Shown here in pieces: positions 29,284 through 36,393 of a DNA stretch of 36,393 nucleotides; the stretch's first letter is position 1, and every line of letters begins with the position of its first letter. The notes below the pieces were generated by a model. The model saw only the letters and a program-made list of their open reading frames with translations. It ran no database searches and had not been told where the DNA came from. Where the stretch lies: the NCBI GenBank assembly GCA_025602905.1, contig JAHLKI010000072.1, positions 1-36,393 of the forward strand. The letters are read 5' to 3'. The position numbers and the translations under genes are program-made. Source of the DNA: Phlyctochytrium arcticum (lineage: Eukaryota; Chytridiomycota; Chytridiomycetes; Chytridiales; Chytridiaceae).

Positions 29284-30131
29284 CTATACCGGATTGTTGC
29301 TATTGTCGCTCTTCTCCGTCTTTGGTTGATAGACCCAGGGGACTTGGCCTTGCAGCAGTCGTTGCAGCTCTCCATCAGCAAGGTTCGCCCGGCGCAACTG
29401 ATTAACATGATATTGAGCCTTCAACTGCTGTCCAGCGAGGTCCTTGAGGACGTAAGAATCGGGGAAGGTGCCGGGGCCGACGACAATGACAGGACCGTAG
29501 CAATTGACTTGAAACTTTTTGGGCTTGGGGACTTCAATAGTTTCCGGGAGTGATATGCGACCACACGTTCTAACCCTTTTGCGTCCACTTGAAGCAATGC
29601 GCAACCGAGAGCCCAGTCAGAGGCATCGGTGTCCACGATGAACTGTTTGGTAAAATCTGGATGAGCTAACACCGGTGCGGTCGTCAGGGCAGTCTTAAGT
29701 TCGTGGAAAGCTAAATCCTGTTGCGTAGTCCAAAGGAGGCGAGAACCCTTAGTAGCCTCATAAAGGGGAGCGGCGAGTTGGGCAAAGTTTGTTATGTGCT
29801 GAAGGAAATAGACGCACATGCCTAGGAAAGTTTGAAGCTCGCCAAGAGTGGTCGGGGGAGGGATAGCCTCACTCGCTGCGATCTTGGATGGGTCAGGTTT
29901 AATCCCATGAGACTCAACAATAAATCCAAGATATTTCAACGATGGTTGGGCCCATTTACACTCTTTGAAGCAAAGGTGGACTTTGGCTGCTTCGAGTCTT
30001 TGCAAAACGAGATCAACGTGCTGGAGGTGTTCTTCCATGGAGTTGCTCAAAATAAGTATGTCATCCAGGTACGCAAAAGCAAACTTTCCAATCAGATCGC
30101 CCAGGGCATGGTCGATAACAGTGTGCCACAT
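29284..30131 (-). pseudogene. Gypsy B pol fragment (RT, RNase H, integrase C-terminus)
   Basis: From 30131 it reads the RT from just before the active site (GKFAFAYLDDILILSNSMEE), the connection domain (CVYFLQHITNFAQLAAPLYE) and the start of RNase H (VDTDASDWALGCALLQ). After AYHSRKL it jumps, with a frame change near 29550, to a C-terminal integrase segment (FQVNCYGPVIVVGPGTFPDS, then QYHVNQLRRANL) that ends at a stop near 29284. The rest of RNase H and nearly all of integrase were deleted. Translation of a normal product is impossible. Confidence 0.88.
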
Positions 30132-30380
30132 ACTGCGCAGACCTCTTCACGCATGTTCCCATCTGCAAGCGCGTCGCGTGTTTCTTGGTATACTCTTGTG
30201 ATGGTGTCCTTGGCTATTGGGCCCAGTATGGGATGTTGCTCCATCTCCACTAATTCTGCAGCCGTGTAGAACTGCGGATGATGTCGGTCTGCTGGCGTCT
30301 GTCGTTGCCTTCTTCTGGCTTCATTTCTGCGGCCCCGTTGTTCTTTTGTCCTGCGTTCTTGCGCAGCAGTTTGTATGCTG
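30132..30380 (-). CDS. ORF fragment with CxxC motif, possibly Helitron-like
   Basis: A continuous minus-strand frame reads a basic segment (RRTKEQRGRRNEARRRQRQT), then HHPQFYTAAELVEMEQHP and MREEVCAVCGTLLS. It ends in a stop just inside the gypsy B junction. A basic N-terminus followed by a C-x-x-C finger resembles the start of some fungal Helitron Rep-helicase proteins. The fragment is far too short to prove it. It is transcribed away from the gene at 31604, so 30.4-31.6 kb would be a shared upstream region. Confidence 0.3.
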
Positions 30381-31603
30381 AAACCGGCTCTGTATTACAT
30401 ATTAATATCTCACTTAATACATATGCGTTTTCTCATACGCAAGGGTTGTGACGCTGTGCATGTAGGCGTCGCATGCTTATTGCCGCCGGCGTACTTGCTC
30501 GCGGCATGGTGTTGTGGTTGGTCCTGTTGCTTTGCTGTTCGTTGTTTACTGGGGTGTCGCTGGGGGTGTCGGGGGGGACGCGTGATGCGGATTTCACTGG
30601 CAAGAGTCTTGTACTTTGTGTCGTTCTTCTAGCTGGCCCCCTGATCTCAAATACGCTTGTGGGTTCTGTATTCTCTTTCCACAAAGGAGTTGATGCCGTT
30701 TTAACTTAACCTTTTGACGGCTAACCGTTTTGGACGTCATTTAAGTTTACGACTAACTTTGCCCCCGCCTAACCGAATCTGATATTTCCCATTATTCATT
30801 TGTTTTTGTGCGAGACCTTGTTCTGGCTTTCCCGTTACATAGTACATACTCCTTCTAAATAATGGACATGTTCTCCTTTCGCCCCCTGTGTTTTTCAACT
30901 TGCTTTCCCCCTCCGCTTGCCATGTTCTGCGTTGTTGCTTTTCATTCAACTACGACTTCATGCCGTTTACGCTTAACCTTGTTAATGACTTTCCGTTCTG
31001 AGTTCATTCAGGTTTGCGGCTGACTTGGCCGCTGCCTTGCGTTAATTTTGGAGTTACGTTAACGCTTCCCTTTCCACACATACATGCATTCCTCATCACA
31101 CATATCCTTCTTACTTCCTTTCAAGTTGACTCTCGCCGTTGAAGGTTGACCGCTCTTCTTTCCACTACGGAGGCAACTAGCCGCTTTACACTTACTGTTG
31201 GACGGTGGCCGCCTGTGCTTCCGCGTCCCGTTCCATTTGAGCTTCTCTCCCCTTACGCCCCGTTTTTCGCACGCTTCTGGACGCTTGCCTCTACTCCTGA
31301 GTTCAATCGAATATACGCGTATCCTTTCTCCGCTCAGCGTTCCTCAATCGTTCCTAATAGGTTGCCGCTTCTCTTTCTGCTGCCCGCTTTGTTGTGTATG
31401 AGGTCTGCCCTTTCACGTAATTACGCCATATTTCTAAGTCCTTGCCCTGTCCTGCCTGCCACCTATAAAAAGGTCGCTGCCCGTCGGACAACCCACAACA
31501 ACATCCCTCTGTTACACCCACTGCACATCCCTGCTTCAGCATCTTCCACTCTCTCTTGCTTCCTCCAACCACCCTTGCAACCCCCCCACCCCCCTTCTTC
31601 TCC
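30381..31603. other. Long pyrimidine-rich upstream region
   Basis: No gene. The plus strand is C/T-rich from about 30690 to 31600. Two imperfect ~80-bp direct repeats start at ATGCCGTTTTAACTTAACC (about 30691) and ATGCCGTTTACGCTTAACC (about 30960). A TATA box lies at 31464. It looks like the promoter and leader of the gene at 31604. Confidence 0.55.
31464..31470 (+). promoter_or_regulatory. TATA box of the OB-like gene
   Basis: TATAAAA within ACCTATAAAAAGG, 140 bp before the ATG, followed by CAACCCACAACAAC. This is a plausible transcription start 30-35 bp downstream. Confidence 0.55.
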
Positions 31604-32514
31604 ATGCTTGTCATCACCTCTGCCGTGAAGGTGCTGTCCATCGTCAGCAACGACCACAAGAAATGGGACGTTATTCTCGCCGGACCCACCGCCGATGGGG
31701 CTTTCGTCGAGCTTCCCGCAAGCGTTTGGGTGAAGCCTAACCGGATTGTCGAACCTGAGGAGGACGGGGGGTACTTCTGCGTTGCTGCTATTATGGATGC
31801 TAAGTCGAGTGACCTTCAAGTTTACACCTTTCAACCTCTCCCAGACTGGACTGAACCCTGCCCTGCCCAAGTCTCCCTAACAGGCATCATTTCCACTGTT
31901 CAAGAAGACTCCGCCAAATTGGGCTACCGTGTTTATCGGGACGGCGTGGAAGTCCATCGTTCAGTTAACATCACCCGTCCAGGTGGATGGAAAACCCGGC
32001 GTTCCGTTCTCGTCAAAGGTGCTGTCTTGGAAGTCGTGGGTGAACTGCTCTCCCTGGACGAGGTGGAGCCGGTGCTACCGCTAGGCTCCCTACCATCACT
32101 AGTGCCGCTAGCACCTCCCGTGCCCAAGTCTGGGGGCGCAAGCCGCAATCAGCAGCTGACAGCCCTGTGAGGAAACATCGTTCTGCCGGTTGTGACTCTG
32201 CAACAGCACTGGATAGCTCCGCCACGTTCTCCTCGCCCTCCTCATCCTACTCGTACCCTTCCAGATCGCCCGAACCAAGCCGCTCGCCACCAGCGAAATT
32301 GCCTGCTCTAAGCGCGAACGGGAAACGTCGAGGCCGCCCACCCAAAGCCAAACCCGCGGAAGAAGCGCATCTTGCTCCCTCCAAAAAAACTCGACTGTCG
32401 CCGCCGGCACCGCCCACCACGCGAGTGGTCGAGTTAAGCGACAACGACTCAATCTCCGATGACGGCGTGCCCTATAAGAGCAAACGTTCCCTATTGCGAA
32501 CGTACTTGGAGTAG
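31604..32514 (+). pseudogene. OB-fold-like / AT-hook protein, frameshifted
   Basis: ATG at 31604 after a CT-rich leader. The first ~150 residues contain VSLTGIISTVQEDSAKLGY, VNITRPGGWKTRRSV and VKGAVLEVVGELLSL. This beta-rich pattern is like the OB-fold-type proteins that recur in fungal mobile elements; the inference comes from pattern only. The frame stops at 32170, but the overlapping frame is open from at least 32050 to 32514. It is rich in Ser/Pro/Ala with an AT-hook core, GKRRGRPPKAKP, and an acidic tail (VVELSDNDSISDDG). A single indel between about 32045 and 32100 would join them into a ~303-aa protein. Two overlapping products or an unseen intron are alternatives. Confidence 0.5.
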
Positions 32515-32808
32515 GATTATTGTCCCTGTATATAATGTAGATAGTCTTATTTTTCTTCCTGTCTTGATTTCATGAACGGTTCTTGTGTATTTTCCTTTTG
32601 AATTGATGTTGTCTGCCAATATGTCTTCTGCGGCTCTAACTATCCTTATGCGCGTGGTGTCTTCCCCTACTCCATGAGTCCAATCTGCTACTCGGACACG
32701 CTAAACTGCTTTGCTTGCCCATTATATACCAGAGCTAATCCCCGCAACTTCGTCCGGGGCTACTGTTCCTATAACTATAATTCCAAGCTACATGTTAAAC
32801 GAGAAACG
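32515..32808. other. Transition into AT-rich block
   Basis: No convincing gene. Composition shifts from about 50 percent GC to AT-rich. The left border of the methyltransferase element should lie here, but I see no terminal repeat or target duplication. Confidence 0.4.
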
Positions 32809-33108
32809 ATGTACTCAAGAGGGAGCGATTACAATTTTGAAATGCCCCTTGAGGCAGTTCACGCTCTATTAGTTCAGGACTTTCATAGAATACAAAAGAT
32901 TGACGAAAAGAAGGAGTATATCTTGGATATAAAAAAATTGGCAGATGTTGAACAAGACACGATCAAATACTTGGAGCTATGCATAAAACTGGATGAACTG
33001 AGGGTAAAATACAAGGAAAGCTTCAAAAAGAGAAGGTCAAAACGAAACAAGTGTTTGTCACGGACGACAAGCAGGATGATTAGTCGACCCGCATTCACAT
33101 ACGGGTAA
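32809..33108 (+). CDS. Small basic, helical protein
   Basis: A 99-aa intact frame from ATG 32809 (MYSRGSDYNFEMPLEAVHAL). The frame is open upstream, but this start fits the beginning of charged helical sequence. Predicted helices (ADVEQDTIKYLELCIKLDEL) are followed by a very basic segment, FKKRRSKRNK, suggesting nucleic-acid binding. No family recognised. It lies 84 bp upstream of the methyltransferase on the same strand, in the same AT-rich block, so it probably belongs to the same element. It has no lesion, unlike its neighbours. Confidence 0.45.
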   Translation: MYSRGSDYNFEMPLEAVHALLVQDFHRIQKIDEKKEYILDIKKLADVEQDTIKYLELCIKLDELRVKYKESFKKRRSKRNKCLSRTTSRMISRPAFTYG

Positions 33109-33123
33109 AATAGGGGTCGGACC

Positions 33124-33139
33124 TGTCTCAATTGAGACA
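33124..33139. repeat. 16-bp perfect palindrome
   Basis: TGTCTCAATTGAGACA between the small ORF and the methyltransferase ATG (33193). It is a possible operator or recombinase site. Half of it resembles the core of the Tc1 ends, probably by chance. Confidence 0.7.
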
Positions 33140-33192
33140 CTCATTGTTTTTTCACATCTTTACAATAAAGGAACACACGAACCACGTGACAA

Positions 33193-34190
33193 ATGCTCAA
33201 GGTAGCAACAGACTGCTCCGGCCTTGAATGTCCACTAGTAGCTTTACAGAACCTCGGAGTGGAATATATTCATCAATGGAGCTCTGATATAGACAAGAAT
33301 TGCCGCAAAATGATAGCAGCAAACCACCAACCCAAGCTGATATTTGAAGATATCACAACTCGAGACTTACAAGATTTGCCTGAAATAGACTTGTATGTAG
33401 CTGGATTCCCCTGCCAACCATATTCATCTCTGCGGCACATGGGAAAGAAGACAAAGAGGATCCTAGAAAAGATGTTGCCGCACACTGTATCGCGACGATT
33501 CTCCATACAAAACCGGCAGCATTCTTGTTGGAAAATGTCCCCCTCCTTGTGTCATATGACAAAGGACAGACCTTTGCGGATATTCTAGCAGCTTTAAATA
33601 AAACCAATGAATATACCATATCACATTCCGTATTGAACACAATGCATTACGGAATCCCGTAACACCGGAGACAATTGTATATCGTTGGAATTCGCAAGGA
33701 TCAAGAGAACCGGATATTCAAGTTTCTCACACCCCATGATACAATACCCAAACTCAGTGAATTCTTGAAACTAAGAGATCGCCATGAATATCAACCAGAA
33801 AGATATTCTTCTAGACTCATAGCGCGAATGCCTGATGATCATACTGAGAAATGTTATACTGTCAAACACCGCGGGGGAAATGGCCGATATGTGGAATGTT
33901 CCCCATGTATTACAACAAACACTAGCATATTCCTCACACAATACAATAGAGACCTTAGTACCTTGGAGAAACTTGAGTTACAAGGATTTAACAAAGATCA
34001 GATGAATATAGTTGTTTCGGATTGGATACAAGCAAAACAGGTGGGAAATGCAATGAGTGTCAATGTGTTACAAGCCATATTCGTCGAGATATTTGCATCA
34101 ATGGGAAGTTATATATACAAGAACTATCTGAAATATTACATCTTATTGTCCTCAGAGAATCTGAATGCATCAATAGCATTATTCTTATAA
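33193..34190 (+). pseudogene. C5-cytosine DNA methyltransferase, broken
   Basis: ATG at 33193. About 332 codons, the length of a stand-alone (bacterial/viral-type) C5 enzyme, with no regulatory domains of host DNMTs. Motif I, the S-adenosylmethionine site, is ATDCSGLECPLVALQNLG. Motif IV with the catalytic Cys is GFPCQPYS. A one-base shift at about 33441-33450 moves to the frame with HCIATIL and motif VI, LLENV. Motif VIII, GIP-x-HRRQLYIVGIRKD, contains TAA at 33660-33662 where Gln (CAA) is usual. The target-recognition part follows, then motif X, QVGNAMSVNVLQ. The enzyme would transfer a methyl group to cytosine C5. It is now inactive. Genes of this type occur in viruses, mobile elements and restriction systems. 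Confidence 0.88.
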
Positions 34191-34289
34191 ACCGCGGGCC
34201 AAAATGCGCCTATTTTAACTTATTGCACTTAAGTAAAGCCCCATGGATACAGTATCTTAAAATACCTCAAGACTTTTGCCGCGTCCTGA

Positions 34290-35561
34290 TATGGTACGGG
34301 CGAAAAGCTTGCAACATTATCTAGTGATAACCCCGTTGAACCAAAGATTCTATTTGAGTTAATCTTCGCAAATGTACCGTACTTGCCACAAACACTCAGA
34401 GAATATGTGATTAGCCAAATCGAGTCACGTGATTTGGCTGAATTGGCAGAATCAGAAAAAGTTGATTTGGCTGATTCAGAAGAATCATATGACTCGGACA
34501 ATGACATGAATATCGAGGCACCACCAGAACCAGAACCATTGAAGATTACCAAGGACTTTGTTATGGAAAAGTTTCAAGCTGCCATCATAGCAAAACCAGA
34601 ATCAAAAGGAACACTAGTCACAAACAAGAACAGAATGCTCAACAAGTTTATGCCACATTTCAAACTGGACCAGAATATTGACTATGACACTATTGAGGGT
34701 GAATGTTATGAATATCTGGAGAATTCAATGGTTCGTGGACCTCTTGAAAGGATTCAAAGCGTTTTTCAATCTTCTTACAGAAGAAGAGAGACACAAATTG
34801 ATTGAGGATAACGACAAGATGTTTGGTACAAAAACTGGACAACTCATCACATTCCTCAACAAACAAATTAGAAGCGCAGAGACAGAGCAAGAATTCAGCA
34901 AGAAACATCTGAACAATATGTTCCATATGACGAATTATGGACCCGAGTTGATACCAAATTGAACACCTTAGACAAGACAAATATTCAAGAGATACAAAAA
35001 GGAATCGTTCTCTCATTATATGTCCACTATCTGCCCCGTCGCAACCCATATGCAACTCTGACTTATCGGACCGGTCTAAACTCATATTCAAATGGTGTCA
35101 TTACTTTGCGGGATTACAAGACTCACAACGTATATGGGGACTTTAAATTCAATGTAATGACATTACAATTGACTTGATTGAGACTTATCATTCACTAGCG
35201 GGTGACATGGCTATATTTCCAGAACATCAAGATCTTCAAAGTGGAGCTCATTTGTCGCATCAATATTCAAGGAGATTATAGATGTTCCATTGACCTTGAC
35301 AAACTTGCACAAAATTTCATTTGCTGGAATGTCAAAGAGGGACGTTTGAAGTTTATGAAGGAAAAGATTGAACTAGCCGATGCCATGGGTCATTCCGTCA
35401 CAGCACAAACCAGGGCCTACACCTATCGAACAGAGACCACTGAGGAAACAAATACGCGGAAGGTCTGGGATCAAGATGAGATCGAACGTTTGAGAGATCT
35501 TAGTGCTGAATATGATTCTTTGGCGCCAGAAGAGAAAACAGTATCGAAGGAAGCTTTATAA
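34290..35561 (+). pseudogene. Tyrosine recombinase (integrase)-like gene, multiply frameshifted
   Basis: Successive plus-strand frames read as one protein of about 420 aa. First is an acidic N-terminal region (LAESEKVDLADSEESYDSDN). A helical segment (FNLLTEEERHKLIEDNDKMF) is reached by a shift in the T-run at about 34763. The catalytic-like region comes after another shift near 34950: SLYVHYLPRRNPYATLTY (Arg box), ITLRDYKTHNVYGDF (Lys in the beta-hairpin), LIETYHSLAGDMAIFPE, NFICWNVKEGR, and ELADAMGHSVTAQTRAYTY (late His and candidate Tyr). The R-R-N-x-Y-A and YKT-x-x-x-YG pattern recalls recombinases of polinton-like viruses, virophages and related eukaryotic elements. The second catalytic Arg is not evident. 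At least three shifts make it dead. Confidence 0.55.
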
Positions 35562-36114
35562 CAGTAAACAGGGACGGATGACTCGCTAGTTCAGGGGATG
35601 TGTAATGAGTAGAAGTAATCCTATTGCTCAAGGTCAGAGGCCGGTTATCATGTACAGAGGGGATGAGGCAGAGCCTCGCTTTTATAGTGTTTCTACAACA
35701 ATTCCTACTTAAGGAAGGGGGATTGCAATGGGGCATCTTGGCACCCTACTTCTGCCAACCTTCCTTTCCTTGCCTTGGCATCTTTTCTGCCACAGTGTTC
35801 TCGACCAGGCCCCATGTCTATGCGTGCGGTCTTTCTACTGGAGGGAGTGAGATAGCCGCTAGGCCGCATCTCTGGCCACGCGCGACGCGTCCTGGCAGCT
35901 TAGCTTGCTGACACATTGGTTCGAGAGCGCGCTGGGAGGAATGTCCGAGAAATGCCTAAGTCCCCTCGCTCACTACTGACACTACCCAACTACAAGGTTA
36001 TCCTACAAGAGCATATATACAAAGATTGGAGCTGAGAACCGGGGGGGTACGATGGGACTATTTACAAGACAAACAGATGACTATCTGTTACAGATGCCGT
36101 GCGCTATGGGTCGA
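35562..36114. other. Gene-free stretch near the right end
   Basis: Composition returns to about 50 percent GC at about 35.7 kb, which may mark the right border of the AT-rich element. No terminal repeat matching 32.5-32.8 kb was found by eye. A TATA-like ATATATAC lies near 36015. Nothing else seen. Confidence 0.4.
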
Positions 36115-36393
36115 TCACTCCGAGGTCGAAGGTGAAATCCGCGGTAGCGCTGGACAATCCCCCTGACTCGTAGATGATGCCCCAGGACGTTCACTACTTT
36201 CATGCCCCAACACGTTGAGATCGACCGCCAAACCAGTAGAAGACGAATCCGCGATGGAGCGCTGGACAACGCTTCCAAGGTCATGCGGTGCCCCGACGCG
36301 TCGCGTGCCTTGCGTAACATTGTTGTGGTATGCGATATGAATGGACGTTTTCACTTGTGCAAGAATGGTTGGTGAGGCAAGCAAGAGGAAGAT
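36115..36393 (-). CDS. Possible C-terminal coding fragment running off the window
   Basis: A minus-strand frame is open from the window edge to a stop at 36115 (VQRSIADSSSTGLAVDLNVL and GHESSERPG). No domain recognised. A second frame is open over most of the same interval, so coding status is uncertain. Confidence 0.2.
   Translation of the reverse strand: MFLLLASPTILAQVKTSIHIAYHNNVTQGTRRVGAPHDLGSVVQRSIADSSSTGLAVDLNVLGHESSERPGASSTSQGDCPALPRISPSTSE

Larger units (their letters stand above)
29059..30131 (-). mobile_element. Ty3/gypsy retrotransposon B, 3' fragment with internal deletion
   Basis: Minus-strand fragment: RT-RNase H, then a large deletion, the integrase C-terminus and the 3' LTR. 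It is inserted in the gag of gypsy C. Its RT is close to but distinct from gypsy A (for example GIKPDPSKIAA against GIKPDPEKIAV). The 5' half and its 5' LTR are missing. Confidence 0.85.

Noticed and set aside
33124..33139. Tc1 footprint, because TGTCTCAAT matches the Tc1 ends
   Set aside because: Only 9 bp match, and no TA-flanked TIR outer sequence (CAGTGACTACC) is present.
33193..34190. Host maintenance DNMT gene
   Set aside because: It lacks N-terminal targeting domains (BAH, RFTS) and an SNF2-type region. It has stand-alone length and sits with a recombinase-like gene in AT-rich DNA.
32809..35561. DIRS-type retrotransposon
   Set aside because: DIRS elements have RT and RNase H and an adenine methyltransferase. 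Here there is no RT and the methyltransferase has the C5 motifs GFPCQPYS and LLENV.

Overview
This window looks like nuclear DNA of a fungus, or a fungus-like eukaryote. Coding regions are broken by short GT-AG introns (57-72 nt where I could place them by reading frame). There are no bacterial operon features. The mobile elements are of fungal/eukaryotic types: Tc1, hAT, Mutator-like, Ty1/copia and Ty3/gypsy. I cannot tell from the sequence whether it is a basidiomycete, a chytrid or another lineage. Only the left end (1-4626) looks like ordinary host gene space. Almost everything from 7.3 kb on is transposon, mostly decayed.

Layout. 0.3-1.0 kb: weakly supported spliced gene on the minus strand. 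1331-4626: coiled-coil protein gene with one 59-nt intron. 4.6-7.3 kb: little recognisable. 7307-8914: complete Tc1 element (TA target, 29-bp TIRs) with a frameshifted DD34E transposase. 9547-17350: a ~154-bp tandem unit split by a hAT element (9771-17173, 15-bp TIRs). This hAT has an intact five-exon transposase and also holds a second, broken ~920-aa gene that has a GATA-like zinc finger and DDE-like aspartate motifs. 17603-18714: Mutator-like transposase gene, truncated. 18715-23465: copia element on the minus strand. 23466-27888: gypsy element A, inserted into the copia 5' LTR and cut off inside integrase. 27889-27939: exact copy of the 51 bp that precede the copia element. 27951-29058: LTR and gag of gypsy element C. 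29059-30131: minus-strand gypsy element B inserted into the gag of C. 30132-32514: a minus-strand ORF fragment and, divergently, a gene with an OB-fold-like N-terminus and an AT-hook C-terminus.

32.5-35.6 kb is compositionally different (AT-rich). It carries a same-strand cassette: a small basic ORF, a C5-cytosine DNA methyltransferase (motifs I, IV, VI, VIII and X visible, broken by a frameshift and a stop), and a multiply frameshifted tyrosine-recombinase-like gene. No reverse transcriptase accompanies them. I read this as the remnant of an integrating virus-like element (polinton-like virus, virophage or giant-virus type) or an undescribed methyltransferase-carrying recombinase transposon. 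It is the best candidate here for something new. The second candidate is the zinc-finger/DDE-like gene inside the hAT.

The nesting gives a relative history. The Mutator-like element is the oldest layer of the central block. Copia and gypsy C lie within or beside it, gypsy A is in copia, and gypsy B is in gypsy C. Several coding regions are broken by stops that fit C-to-T or G-to-A changes. The hAT transposase is the only long transposase gene here that reads open from start to stop.
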